Translations under genes and position numbers: made by a program
DNA from: Spirochaetes bacterium ADurb.BinA120
Lineage (GTDB): Bacteria > Spirochaetota > UBA4802 > UBA5368
NCBI GenBank assembly: GCA_002069125.1
Contig: MVZN01000004.1
Span: 1-64,000, forward strand
DNA length: 64,000 nucleotides
Direction: 5' to 3'
The notes under the pieces: model-generated
The model's database searches: none
Seen by the model: the letters and a program-made list of their open reading frames with translations, nothing else
Told to the model about the DNA's origin: nothing
Part shown: piece by piece, positions 52,188-61,054 of the stretch
How positions within the stretch are numbered: the first letter of the stretch is position 1
Layout of the letters: every line of letters starts with the position of its first letter

Positions 52188-52418
52188 TTACGGCACCGGA
52201 TCGTATCCGCCATCGCAAAACGGATTGCAGCGGATAAGCCGCCAAAGTGACAGCAGAAGGCCTTTAACCAGACCGTGCCGCTTAAGGGCTTCCATCGCGT
52301 AAACCGAGCATGTCGGAGTAAACCTGCATGCGGGCGGAAGATATGGCGAAACAAGCGTCTTGTAAAACCATATCGCCCACCTTAAAATCGTGGACGCAAG
52401 GGCGCCTGCTCTTTTCAT
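52188..52418 (-). CDS. yidD: Membrane protein insertion factor YidD
   Basis: A 76-residue protein with the family blocks WFYKTLVSPYLPPACRFTPTC and IRCNPFCDGGYDPVP, including its conserved cysteines. An amphipathic N-terminal helix places it at the inner membrane, where it helps YidC insertion. Its ATG overlaps the rnpA stop (52415-52418). Confidence 0.96.
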   Translation of the reverse strand: MKRAGALASTILRWAIWFYKTLVSPYLPPACRFTPTCSVYAMEALKRHGLVKGLLLSLWRLIRCNPFCDGGYDPVP

Positions 52419-52798
52419 CGCTTCAACACCCCCGACATTCTCAACAGGCTCTGTATCGAATCCCGAGCCTCCTGGTAGGCAATGGCGCCGAAGCGGCCAG
52501 TAGGCCTAAGCACGAGATAATAACCCCTCTCCATCGACGGCAGCATCTCCCTGCATATCGCCCGAACTCTTCTCTTCGCGGCATTCCGCTCGCAAGCACA
52601 TCCGTATCTTCCCCCGATGGAGATTCCGATTTTTACCGTTTGAGCGTCGTTAAAGCGCCCGCCGCCTTCCGTCGATGAAGTCCCTTTCGATTTCAGTCTT
52701 AACACGATCAACTGTATTCCTTCGCTGTTGAATCGCTTCCCTTTTCCGAAAACCTCTTGAAAATTCCCTTTCCCTTTCAAGGAATAGATCTTCTTCAC
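52415..52798 (-). CDS. rnpA: Ribonuclease P protein component
   Basis: A 127-residue RNase P protein. The signature is ERNAAKRRVRAICRE, the RNR motif region that binds the RNA; LKGKGNFQEVFGKGKRF is the typical start. It lies 12 bp after rpmH. The RNA component was not found in the window. Confidence 0.96.
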   Translation of the reverse strand: MKKIYSLKGKGNFQEVFGKGKRFNSEGIQLIVLRLKSKGTSSTEGGGRFNDAQTVKIGISIGGRYGCACERNAAKRRVRAICREMLPSMERGYYLVLRPTGRFGAIAYQEARDSIQSLLRMSGVLKR

Positions 52799-52810
52799 CC
52801 TTCGATGTCT

Positions 52811-52969
52811 CTATTTGGGCAGCCTCTTTTCATCGGACACGGTCAGTTTATGCCTGCCCTTCGCCCTTCTCCTTCTCAGCACGTCCCTGCCCTCGGGCGT
52901 ACTCATGCGCGCGCGAAACCCGTGCGTTCTGTAGCGTTTGAGTCGGCTCGGCTGAAATGTCATTTTCAT
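52811..52969 (-). CDS. rpmH: 50S ribosomal protein L34
   Basis: A 52-residue basic protein, [20 protein letters not shown] to the end DEKRLPK. The start ATG at 52969 is followed by a second ATG two codons on. The sequence matches L34 across its length, including the GFRARM and RRRRAKGR blocks; a short extension after the usual C-terminus ([11 protein letters not shown]) is slightly longer than in E. coli. First gene of the block, with two possible promoters upstream. Confidence 0.97.
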   Translation of the reverse strand: MKMTFQPSRLKRYRTHGFRARMSTPEGRDVLRRRRAKGRHKLTVSDEKRLPK

Positions 52970-52993
52970 CGCTTATACCTCATTATTAGCTAT

Positions 52994-53022
52994 CATATAG
53001 TTGCATTGGAAGCGGCATGCAA
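52994..53022 (-). promoter_or_regulatory. Proximal rpmH promoter
   Basis: On the minus strand TTGCAT (53017-53022), 17 bp, TATATG (52994-52999). The -35 is part of an inverted repeat ttgcat...atgcaa. Confidence 0.45.
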
Positions 53023-53119
53023 TAAATCTTTTCTAACGGGAAGAACACAATATCCCCTGCCACGGGGCAGAGTTTCCGATACAAAGGCCGGTTAAAAAGC
53101 CTGTCCAGTCAAGAGGAAA

Positions 53120-53147
53120 ACGATAAAATAAATTAAATAAATGTCAA
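53120..53147 (-). promoter_or_regulatory. Distal rpmH promoter
   Basis: On the minus strand TTGACA (53142-53147), 16 bp of almost pure A/T, TATCGT (53120-53125). Confidence 0.5.
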
Positions 53148-53172
53148 ACCCTTTTTGGCGAGCGCCCAAACC

Positions 53173-54057
53173 CTATTTTCTGGCATATATCTCGATCGTG
53201 TCGGAAAAGCGCACTAGCGGGGCTATTCCCCTGTACAGGAGCGCGAAAGGAGGGTATAGCGGTGACCCGCGCGGAACGATCCGTTCGGGATGCACCCCCG
53301 AAGCGCGCACCCTTACGGTCCGGAATCCCATTCGCTTAAGGACCCTCACGGCGGTCAGAGGCGAAAAATCGACCCTATGGTCGACGGGGTGCCTGGCTGC
53401 CCAGTCTCCCCGATCGAACACGAACTGCGGCCCGAATACCGAAGGGGCCGAAAACGCGAAAATGCCACCCGGATTCAGCAGGGCGTATATGCGCTGGATG
53501 GTCTCGCGCGGATTTTCGCAGTGCTCCAGAAAATACCATGCGGACACAATATCGAAGGTTTCATCGAACACGGCGTCCTCGAATGCCGAGTTCACCACGG
53601 CCAGGCCGGATTCCCGCCTGCACCACTCCGACGCGTAACGCGACAGCTCCACCCCGCATACCCTCCCCAGGCCCGCGTCTCTCGCGCTCTCCAGGAAGAA
53701 GCCGAGCGCCGAGCCCAGGTCCAGAAGGCTTAAGCTCCCGCGAGGCGCCCCTCCGCCGTACAGGGAAAAAATGCGAACAAGCCGCGCGTCCGCTAGGCGC
53801 CGAATGGCTTCTCTGTCTTCAGCGTAGGTTTTACCGTACTGGCCGCGGTAATCGTCGAGAAAATAGCTTTCGTCGTAGCTTAGGGGTCTATAGGCGGAGT
53901 TGAAAACTATACCGCAGCGACGGCAGCGGAAGAAAACGCCACCGCCCGCTCGTAGCGGCCGTACGCCCGAGGCCAGGCATAAGGGGCAGACCAGGCCGCC
54001 CTGGAAAGGGCCGTCAGGCCTGCTAAGCGTTTTTTTTCCTTTTTTTCGCCGGCTCAA
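53173..54057 (-). CDS. SAM-dependent methyltransferase with zinc ribbon
   Basis: A 294-residue protein from TTG 54057; the first codons overlap the DbpA-type gene and a later start is possible. Residues 24-47 form a zinc ribbon (CPLC...CRRC). The class I methyltransferase domain has motif I LLDLGSALGFFLESA and later VSAWYFLEHCENP. Similar zinc-ribbon methyltransferases modify sugars or lipids of the surface. It follows the DbpA-domain gene and is in the same direction as a glycosyltransferase upstream. Confidence 0.85.
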   Translation of the reverse strand: MSRRKKGKKTLSRPDGPFQGGLVCPLCLASGVRPLRAGGGVFFRCRRCGIVFNSAYRPLSYDESYFLDDYRGQYGKTYAEDREAIRRLADARLVRIFSLYGGGAPRGSLSLLDLGSALGFFLESARDAGLGRVCGVELSRYASEWCRRESGLAVVNSAFEDAVFDETFDIVSAWYFLEHCENPRETIQRIYALLNPGGIFAFSAPSVFGPQFVFDRGDWAARHPVDHRVDFSPLTAVRVLKRMGFRTVRVRASGVHPERIVPRGSPLYPPFALLYRGIAPLVRFSDTIEIYARK

Positions 54058-54514
54058 TTACGATGGGAACTCCCTTGATCTTCACATTCTCGAATGAAAG
54101 CAGCACAAGCTCAGCGTACTGCTCCGGGACCTCGAGAAACGAATATGTGGGATGTATGTCTATCTTTCCGATCTGTTTGCCGTCTACACCGGACCTCTTT
54201 ACGACCTCGCGGATGAGGTCCCCCGGCGAGATCCCATGGTTTTTCCCTATGTTGATGAAAAGACGGGCACGTCCATCCTTGATGTCCTCGAATACCACCG
54301 TTCCGGCCGCCTGTTTACGGGTGAACCTTTCCGACGAGAGATCGAGCCTGGAGATATCGCCCAGGCTTTCCTTCAACAGCGCGGCGGCAATTCGCTTTGT
54401 CGCCCCGAAAAATGGAAGGCGCTTTTTAAGCAGTTTTAACAACGCTACATAGTCGGTCAGCTCGTCCGAGAGGGCACTTTCGAGGACCTTTTCCAGCTTC
54501 TTCTCCTGATTCAT
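54023..54514 (-). CDS. Stand-alone DbpA-type RNA-binding domain protein
   Basis: A 163-residue protein. Its C-terminal half (ARLFINIGKNHGISPGDLIR, then KIDIHPTYSFLEVPEQYAEL) is the RNA-binding domain found at the end of DbpA-type DEAD-box helicases, where it recognises a 23S rRNA hairpin. Here the helicase is missing; instead there is a ~75-residue helical N-terminus. The C-terminal tail is basic (PAKKRKKNA). It may bind rRNA alone or work with a helicase elsewhere. Confidence 0.8.
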   Translation of the reverse strand: MNQEKKLEKVLESALSDELTDYVALLKLLKKRLPFFGATKRIAAALLKESLGDISRLDLSSERFTRKQAAGTVVFEDIKDGRARLFINIGKNHGISPGDLIREVVKRSGVDGKQIGKIDIHPTYSFLEVPEQYAELVLLSFENVKIKGVPIVIEPAKKRKKNA

Positions 54515-54729
54515 GGAATCCTCTCACATAAAAATCGCCATCCGCCGGGACAGGCCCGGCTCTTCCGGGTTTCTCGGTTATGGCATGGCTGCGGTCATAT
54601 ACTATGGGATGGTAGTCGAGCAACTTTCTCTGACAGTGTGTTAGAAGCGCCCGGCAGGCGGCCTCTCTCGCGAAAAAACCTTGGACAGTATCGGCGTATG
54701 GAATAAAATAGCAAGCAATTTTCGGCTCA

Positions 54730-55407
54730 CTACGCCCCTCGAGTCCGGCAGCGATAGCCGACATTACGGACCGTTTCGATTACGCTGTTAAACTCGTCCC
54801 CCAACTTGCCCCTTAGCCGCCGTATATGAACGTCGACGGTCCTGGTGCCGCCGATATATTCAACCCCCCATATTTTCGCCAGAAGGTCCTTGCGGGAAAA
54901 AACGGTCCCCCTGTTCTGGGCGAGAAGTCGGAGAAGCTCGAACTCTTTATAGGTGCATTCGATCTTCTCATCGCTCAGATAGACCGAATATTCCGGAAGA
55001 TCGATCCGTACATTCCCGATGACGATGACATTCCCATCCTCCGAAAGCTTTCTTTCCCGTAAAAGCCCGCGCACCCGGCTTCTAAGCTCGTTCTTCCTGA
55101 AGGGAAACAGGACAAACTCGTCATAGAACCACTCGTGATCGAGGTCCTCCAGGTGGCCCACCCTGAGTATCAGCAGCACCGGCACCCCCTGCAGCTTCTT
55201 TCTCAATCTGGAGAGATGGAACTGTATAAGATCGCTCGACTCGAACATGTCGGCGTCGATCCCCAGAAGCAGCAATCCATCGCCCCTTACGGCGTCCACC
55301 GATCGAAACACACGCACCTCGTGTTCGGCGTACTGTTCGGCAAAATCGTCGATCAGCTCGCCGCTCTCCGAAAGAAGCCCGACCGCGCGTTCCGAGCCAT
55401 CATCCAC
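54730..55407 (-). CDS. OmpR-type regulator with a degenerate receiver
   Basis: GTG 55407 with AAGGAGG upstream gives 225 residues; ATG 55455 would overlap the glycosyltransferase by 56 bp. The C-terminal winged helix is complete (CTYKEFELLRLLAQNRGTVF; TRTVDVHIRRLRGKLG; VRNVGYRCR). The receiver-like N-terminus lacks the acidic pair, has Gly49 at the phospho-Asp position (LLLLGID) and Phe in place of the KP lysine (FVLFPF). It probably works without phosphorylation. No histidine kinase is nearby. Confidence 0.85.
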   Translation of the reverse strand: MDDGSERAVGLLSESGELIDDFAEQYAEHEVRVFRSVDAVRGDGLLLLGIDADMFESSDLIQFHLSRLRKKLQGVPVLLILRVGHLEDLDHEWFYDEFVLFPFRKNELRSRVRGLLRERKLSEDGNVIVIGNVRIDLPEYSVYLSDEKIECTYKEFELLRLLAQNRGTVFSRKDLLAKIWGVEYIGGTRTVDVHIRRLRGKLGDEFNSVIETVRNVGYRCRTRGA

Positions 55408-56554
55408 GGCTTTCCGAAACCTCCTTGAATGTATTCGTATATCGCGCGGCAACATTTTCGGCGTAAAACTCCTTAATCCTCAGGCGGTTGTTTTTCGAAC
55501 ACCTCTCGTAGAGCTTTTTATCATCCATATATCTTTTTATGGAACGCGCGTATCCCTCTATGTTCCCGACCTCCACCAGAAGCGCATTTTCCTCGTTCTT
55601 TAAAAAATCAACCTGCCCGCCATAGTTGCTGCAGATGATGGGCAGCCCGCAGTGCATCGCCTCCATGAAGACTATCCCGAAACCCTCATGCAATGAGGTC
55701 GAGATGAACACGTCCGAAATTTCAACGTAATCGAACTTTTTCCGCTCCGTAACATAACCCACAAACACCACCCTGTCGCCCATGCCGAGCTCACCCGCGA
55801 TCGATTCGAGGTATTCGCGCTCCGGCCCGTCACCGAGCACCAGAAGGCGTACACGAACCTCAGGCACCCCGGCCAGGGCGCGGATCATGTGGTCTATGGC
55901 CTTTCGCTTTATAAGCCTTCCAATCGTTATGAGAAGAAATTCTTCCTTGCCAAAGCCCATCTCCGAACGTTTGGCGCCCGAAAGCACAGGCGGATGAAAG
56001 GCGAGGGGTATGATGTCGACCTCTTTTCGCGGCCTGTAGTATTGGATTGCGTTGTCGCGCGTATTGCTCGATTGGGCCACTATGCGGTCCGCACGGTTCA
56101 TGATGAAACGCACAACCTTCCTCCAGAAAAGGCTGCGGTGCGGAGACATCCTCTTGCTCGGATCGTAGATGTCGCCCCCATGGAGGGAAAGGACGTTCGG
56201 TATTCGAAAAATCATTCCGAGGGCGAACCCCAGCGGTCCCGACGGCACGGCAAAATGGGTATTTATTACGTCGTAACGGTTCTTGCGGCACAGGCGCAGC
56301 CCCTTTAAAAAACCGAAGGGGAGGTACGAGAGCATGGAAAGAAAGCTTGCCGCGTCCCTGGATTTGCGAAAGAATATGGGGACCCTGTAAACGTTGATCC
56401 CATTCACGCTCTCGTAATACGGGAGCCCCTTGAACCAGGAGGTAAGAACGTCGACCTGCGCTGTTTTCACCCACTCGAGCGCGAGGTCCAAAGTCGCCAC
56501 CCCCCCGCCGCCGCCAAGAGGGGGGAATTCGTAATTGATGATGAGTATCTTCAA
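55400..56554 (-). CDS. Glycosyltransferase family 4
   Basis: A 384-residue GT-B enzyme; start TTG 56554 with GGAGAG upstream. The acceptor-side domain begins MKILIINYEFPPLGGGGGVA; the donor domain holds LLITIGRLIKRKAIDHMIRA, LLVLGDGPEREYLESIA and SLHEGFGIVFMEAMHCGLP, the EX7E-type motif. It likely makes a surface glycan or glycolipid. Its stop overlaps the start of the OmpR-type gene. Confidence 0.93.
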   Translation of the reverse strand: MKILIINYEFPPLGGGGGVATLDLALEWVKTAQVDVLTSWFKGLPYYESVNGINVYRVPIFFRKSRDAASFLSMLSYLPFGFLKGLRLCRKNRYDVINTHFAVPSGPLGFALGMIFRIPNVLSLHGGDIYDPSKRMSPHRSLFWRKVVRFIMNRADRIVAQSSNTRDNAIQYYRPRKEVDIIPLAFHPPVLSGAKRSEMGFGKEEFLLITIGRLIKRKAIDHMIRALAGVPEVRVRLLVLGDGPEREYLESIAGELGMGDRVVFVGYVTERKKFDYVEISDVFISTSLHEGFGIVFMEAMHCGLPIICSNYGGQVDFLKNEENALLVEVGNIEGYARSIKRYMDDKKLYERCSKNNRLRIKEFYAENVAARYTNTFKEVSESRG

Positions 56555-56703
56555 GGGGATTCTCTCCGTGGATTATATCCGGCACTGGCTCAATGGTTAG
56601 GGTCTTTGACATTAAGTAAAGCCATTTTTGGCCGCTCTATCTTACGCTTCATATATCTCCGCATAGCGTTCTTTATCGGAGCCGCGCGCCTGAGTTATTA
56701 ATA

Positions 56704-56732
56704 TTGACACCCGCCGGTCCCTGTTTTATCTT
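56704..56732 (+). promoter_or_regulatory. Promoter for the CsgG-like/barrel operon
   Basis: TTGACA (56704-56709), 17 bp, TATCTT (56727-56732). The first gene starts at 56793. Confidence 0.55.
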
Positions 56733-56792
56733 CAAAGCCGCGCGGGCATTGAACGCACCCAAAAGAAGCGTTTCCACATATTTGGAGGCATC

Positions 56793-57425
56793 ATGAAAAA
56801 TTATATCGCGGCTGGCGTCTCGCTCCTACTGGCGGGGGTATTTGCGTGCTCCACCATCGATGTCGCACTCACCAAAAAGATCGATGTCAGCAAGAAGCTC
56901 AAAAAGATAGTGGTTTTCCCCTTTGACGTAAAGGGTGCCGGCTGGGGTGACGAGTTTTCCGACGCCATAAGCCTCTGCTTTTTCAAAACTGGAAGGGTGG
57001 AAGTGGTGGAACGGGAAGCATTGGAGCGCATTCTCAAAGAGCAGAGATTGTCAATGACGGGCTTGATAGACGACCAAAGCGCCGTCAAGGTGGGGAAGCT
57101 CCTTGGCGCGGACGTAATACTCGTGGGGCGCGGCAGTTCGCTGCGGGCCTATCAGAAGGACAGGGAGGTCCCGAACCTCATCGATACATTTACCCTGAAG
57201 GCGCTAAGCGTAGAGACGGGCGACATCCTTTTTATCGTGCGCAAAGAGCCGGGAACGGCGTGGGCGGGGCGATATTACGCCAAATACTGCTGCAGCCTGT
57301 CCCTTATCTGGAACCGGAACGACATACTCATCGAAAGCTCCCGTTACGACGACATCTCGCGCCAGATTGTCGAGAAGGTGCTGCTGGCGATTGACGAGAT
57401 TGAAAGAAAGAAGAACATCAAATGA
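56793..57425 (+). CDS. CsgG-like lipoprotein
   Basis: A 210-residue lipoprotein with lipobox GVFAC (Cys19). The fold matches the CsgG/TolB-N type periplasmic domain: KKIVVFPFDVKG, RVEVVEREALERILKEQRLS, VGKLLGADVILVGRGSS. CsgG itself forms an outer-membrane pore, but this protein is shorter and lacks the obvious transmembrane hairpins, so it is better called CsgG-like. ATGA overlap with the next gene at 57422-57425 shows co-translation. Confidence 0.85.
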   Translation: MKNYIAAGVSLLLAGVFACSTIDVALTKKIDVSKKLKKIVVFPFDVKGAGWGDEFSDAISLCFFKTGRVEVVEREALERILKEQRLSMTGLIDDQSAVKVGKLLGADVILVGRGSSLRAYQKDREVPNLIDTFTLKALSVETGDILFIVRKEPGTAWAGRYYAKYCCSLSLIWNRNDILIESSRYDDISRQIVEKVLLAIDEIERKKNIK

Positions 57426-58231
57426 GCTTTTGCCTTCCACGCGCGGCACTCGCCCTCGCCCTTGTGCTGGCCTCGACGGCCCTTTTTGCCGCCGACTTCG
57501 ACGAACTCGACAAACCGCCCGAAGGCGCCCATAGGGGCCAGATGCTCCTTGGCGCCTTTTTTTCCATCGGATTGCCTTTCGGTAGCTGCATCGACGCGGA
57601 AAACGCGTTCGTCAAAGGTTCGCATCATACTTTAGACAAGGACGAGGGCACGGCAAAGCTGTTCGAGGTATCCCACCTTTTCTTCGGGCTGGGCCTATCG
57701 TTCGAGTATATGCCATTCGACCATGTAGGGGCAAAAATCAGGTTCAAGCGCAACAGCGTGGTGCAAAAAACCAATTTCGGGCCCGATTACGAGAACCGAC
57801 GGGAATACCTTTACAAGGACCTGTCGATTTATCTGGGGCCGTCATTCCACCTGACAACACGTAAGCGCTGGGACTTCACTCTGACACCGATGATCGGCTA
57901 CGCCTCGGCCGTATACCACGCTGCCCCCGTCCCGACCCGGATACTCGTAAGCGACGACGAGCCCCCGGTGGGAATGAGCGGCGAAAACGAGCGGAGCTTT
58001 TCGTCCCTAAGCTACGGCGCGGAACTCAATTGTACGATTTATTTCTCGGGCGGGCTTTTCGTATCTTTCGGGTGCGATTGGACCAGACTCAACTGCGCGT
58101 TTGGAAAGCCCTTTGACATCACCAATCCGCAGGACTCCCCCACAAGCCGGGTCTATCTCAACGGAGGGACATCGGGCGTCATCGACGCCGCGGCATTCAT
58201 ACTGACAGCCGGCTACGCATTCTCAAACTAA
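57422..58231 (+). CDS. Predicted outer-membrane beta-barrel protein
   Basis: A signal peptide (ending TALFA-AD at about residue 24) is followed by ~245 residues with alternating beta strands and a terminal strand ending in AGYAFSN. Strand pairs such as FFGLGLSFEYMPF and GAKIRFKRNS, with a C-terminal aromatic near the end, support a barrel of about 8-10 strands. It is coupled to the CsgG-like gene and ends in overlap with the convergent toroid gene. Confidence 0.75.
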   Translation: MSFCLPRAALALALVLASTALFAADFDELDKPPEGAHRGQMLLGAFFSIGLPFGSCIDAENAFVKGSHHTLDKDEGTAKLFEVSHLFFGLGLSFEYMPFDHVGAKIRFKRNSVVQKTNFGPDYENRREYLYKDLSIYLGPSFHLTTRKRWDFTLTPMIGYASAVYHAAPVPTRILVSDDEPPVGMSGENERSFSSLSYGAELNCTIYFSGGLFVSFGCDWTRLNCAFGKPFDITNPQDSPTSRVYLNGGTSGVIDAAAFILTAGYAFSN

Positions 58232-59260
58232 CTCCTCCGGCCTGACAAGTCCGGCGCGCGTAAGAATACGGAGCGCGTTGAGCGTAACCCATGGATCGCG
58301 CGCAAGCCTTCCCCCCCTGCCCGGCATGCCCCGAGACCTCCCCATTGCCGGAAAGCTTCCGTCGGCATTCTGCGCGGCGAGCATCGCGTTGAACGCTCCG
58401 TTCGCCCGCCAGTCGGCGAGGCGTCCCGAGCGCGCAATGGCAATAAGTCCGGAAATCGTATCGTACTGCAAAAAGACCGGGTACCCGTACCGCGAAAAGC
58501 CCGAGCGTCTTCCGCCCGCCACGCAGGCCGCGCCCGCGCCGCGGAAGGGACCCATAAACATCCGGTTTTCGAGAAAAAACTCGATCGCTCTCCCCGAGGC
58601 CTCGGCCGCGACGCCGCGCCGCTCTTCGTATTCCAATAACGCCATGAGGCACTCGAAGCTGGCGAATACGCAGCTTCCCACCATGCGGTCCTCCTCCCGC
58701 GACAGCCCCGAGCCGGCCCTTCTAAGGAGCAGCAATCGAAAGACATCGGCCGTGCCGGCGATGGGGCAGTGCAGCCATCCGCCGTCATGCCTCTGATGGG
58801 ACGTTATCCATGCGATGCCCCGCCCGATCGAGTCGTCATCGAAGCCGGCCTCGATGAGCCTGCGGACCATGGCGCCGGTTACGCATGCCGCCTCCACGGC
58901 TGGAGTCCAGTTCATCACGAACCCCCCGGACCCGCCGCGGCACCGCCCGATTAAAAAACCGGCGGTCTCCCGTACGGCCAACTCTCTCCGGTCATATCCC
59001 CGCGCGACGGCCTCGGCGAACCTCCACATGGCGCCCCGCCCGACAAGATCGAAACCACGCCTGTCGCCAAGCACCCCATCCCGCGCAAGTGAGAAAAAAT
59101 GTCTGTACTCGTGTGAAGCTCGGAGCCTTTCGTATTCATCGGCTACCGCGCTCTCGCCCAGAAGCGGCCGCAGGATGTCGCGTGCGCAGAGATGGCGAAT
59201 CTCCATGCCGCAATCCTCCATAAGCCATTTGATGGGATTCCCATTCAGGTAAGCGCTCAT
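58223..59260 (-). CDS. Terpenoid-cyclase-like alpha/alpha toroid protein
   Basis: A 345-residue protein with repeats of the squalene-cyclase/prenyltransferase fold: QRHDGGWLHCP (QW-type), QNADGSFPAMG and helical pairs such as SCVFASFECLMALLEYEE. The DXDD catalytic motif of squalene-hopene cyclase is not seen, nor is there a membrane anchor, so cyclase activity is unlikely. The role is unknown. It overlaps the start of the M23 peptidase gene by four bases (ATGA) and is probably co-transcribed with it. Confidence 0.75.
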   Translation of the reverse strand: MSAYLNGNPIKWLMEDCGMEIRHLCARDILRPLLGESAVADEYERLRASHEYRHFFSLARDGVLGDRRGFDLVGRGAMWRFAEAVARGYDRRELAVRETAGFLIGRCRGGSGGFVMNWTPAVEAACVTGAMVRRLIEAGFDDDSIGRGIAWITSHQRHDGGWLHCPIAGTADVFRLLLLRRAGSGLSREEDRMVGSCVFASFECLMALLEYEERRGVAAEASGRAIEFFLENRMFMGPFRGAGAACVAGGRRSGFSRYGYPVFLQYDTISGLIAIARSGRLADWRANGAFNAMLAAQNADGSFPAMGRSRGMPGRGGRLARDPWVTLNALRILTRAGLVRPEELV

Positions 59261-61005
59261 CTTAGCACGTACCTTCCGATCAGCTTTTTCATCTCGTTGC
59301 CCGCGCCGTCCCTAAGCCAAAGCTCTACCCGGTGAACGCCCTTTGACCAGATCGGATTGTGCCGGAGTATCTCAATCCGTTGATAATCCGGGTCATAGTC
59401 CCATTTGGCCGCCTTCCCGTCGACCAATAGAACTACGGAAGACAGGTCGACCCCGCAGCCGACATCGGAAACATATATATAAAGGGGCCGTTCTGAGGTC
59501 AGTGCGGCGGGCGAGGAAAAACGCGCAATCGGAGGGGCGTCGTCGCGAATGAGAAAAAAGCCGCCGGTACGATAACCGGTATATTTGAACGAGCCGGTTT
59601 TCGCGTCAAAAACGCCTCCGGCGTAGGAAAAGCGGCCGGTGGCTGGGCTTATATAGTAGACGCCCACCTTTCTAGTGTCCTCCCCTGGATAGGAAATCGA
59701 GATGTTCATCGGGCGATCCACGCAGAGGTCTTCCGGAAACACCGTGTACACCGGGCTTTTTATGGACAAGCCCTTAACCACCAGCTTAAACGGCGGATCC
59801 TCCCTAAGCCAAACGCGCTCCGAATAGAACGCGGCCTTTTTATCGAAATAGACCTCGAAAGCCCCATCGGCGCTATTTATACGAAGCTCCTTCCCCTTTT
59901 TAAGATTGGCTTCGGGCCTCCGTACCGGGACGTTCAAGGGGGGACTAACGGCAAGATCGAACTCGAGCCTGGCGCTGTTGCCGGCGGCATCGCTCGCTAT
60001 GATCTCAACGCGCGCATTTCGGGCGAGCCGCGTGGTGTCGATACGGCCGGCGTCTCCGGTCCGGGAATAGAGATAATGCGTATAGCGCGTTCCTCGCGTT
60101 TCCGAATAGTCGTAAAAGAGCCCCATGTGATGGGCCTCCTCCCGCCGCATCCGGTCAAATCGCGTCTCGAACACCGGCCTCCCGTCGAGCTTGAGCTCTA
60201 TCCTGTATACCGCGAGCCTGCTCGTATATCCCGCGCGATCGGCGGCCGTAACGGAAAAACCGAGGACGCCCCCCGCAAAGGGAGCTCCGTCTTTGAGCGG
60301 CCTGTAAACGCCATCCGGTGTTTTTTTTACTGGGAAGAGCCTCCGCCCCGCCGCTTCACCCTCCACATGCGAGCGCTCCTCGAGCGCCGCTATGCCGAAC
60401 TCGAAGATCTCCGGAGGAATATCGTCCTTAACATTAAGGCCATGAACAAGCGGATTTAGGTGAGCGCCCTTTTCGTCCCGAACTTCGAAATGAAAATGCT
60501 CCCTGCCGATTCCGCTGTCGCCCGAAAAGCCTATCAGCTCGCCCCGACACACAGGGATAGCTTCCTCGCCTAACTCCACCCTGAAATCCACTCTGTCCAT
60601 AATCTTTTCGGCGAAGCTCGCTATCTCCGGGCGGCCGAGCACCCGATCCGCAAAGCGGTCCATGTGGCCGTAAAAGCTCTTCCGCCCGTCGGGGTGGGTA
60701 ATGAAGATGGCGTAACCGATGCCCCATTTCTGATACATGACAGTGCTTATATACCCGTCATCAGCAGCAGATATGGCGAACCCCTTCCTTCCGCCGGTGC
60801 TCACATCGAGACCCAGATGAAAACGCGAACCTCGCGGTTCGCAGAATGTCCCGGTTATACGCTGTGGGCGGTCTATTGGCCAAATCAGTGTGCGCTCGGG
60901 GGCGGCCGACATCGCCAAAAAAGCGAACGGCGCGGCGAAAACGCATAAAGCCGCCGCTGTACGGCGGGCGATTGCCATGCGGGAGTGTTTGCGGGCAAAG
61001 GGCAT
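59257..61005 (-). CDS. M23-family peptidase, exported
   Basis: A 582-residue exported protein with an intact LytM/M23 active site: H63 and D67 (RFHLGLDVS), H114 (YGHM), and H170/H172 (EHFHFEV). The N-terminus is a signal peptide (AALCVFAAPFAFLAMS). A ~400-residue beta-rich region (FNIII/Ig-like, AGNSARLEFDLAVSPPL) follows. It should cleave peptide cross-bridges of peptidoglycan or another substrate. The next gene, a toroid protein, overlaps its end by four bases. Confidence 0.9.
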   Translation of the reverse strand: MPFARKHSRMAIARRTAAALCVFAAPFAFLAMSAAPERTLIWPIDRPQRITGTFCEPRGSRFHLGLDVSTGGRKGFAISAADDGYISTVMYQKWGIGYAIFITHPDGRKSFYGHMDRFADRVLGRPEIASFAEKIMDRVDFRVELGEEAIPVCRGELIGFSGDSGIGREHFHFEVRDEKGAHLNPLVHGLNVKDDIPPEIFEFGIAALEERSHVEGEAAGRRLFPVKKTPDGVYRPLKDGAPFAGGVLGFSVTAADRAGYTSRLAVYRIELKLDGRPVFETRFDRMRREEAHHMGLFYDYSETRGTRYTHYLYSRTGDAGRIDTTRLARNARVEIIASDAAGNSARLEFDLAVSPPLNVPVRRPEANLKKGKELRINSADGAFEVYFDKKAAFYSERVWLREDPPFKLVVKGLSIKSPVYTVFPEDLCVDRPMNISISYPGEDTRKVGVYYISPATGRFSYAGGVFDAKTGSFKYTGYRTGGFFLIRDDAPPIARFSSPAALTSERPLYIYVSDVGCGVDLSSVVLLVDGKAAKWDYDPDYQRIEILRHNPIWSKGVHRVELWLRDGAGNEMKKLIGRYVLR

Positions 61006-61054
61006 AGCTGGCGTCGATCGGCAAAGCTATCGGGAAAAGCCGGCTTCCCCTCTC

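Noticed and set aside
52970-53172. Origin of replication near rpmH
   Set aside because: rpmH often lies beside dnaA and oriC, but no dnaA gene and no TTATCCACA-type DnaA boxes are seen here.
54426-54764. 112-codon frame overlapping the DbpA-type gene
   Set aside because: It overlaps two genes with clear domains and has no start signal.
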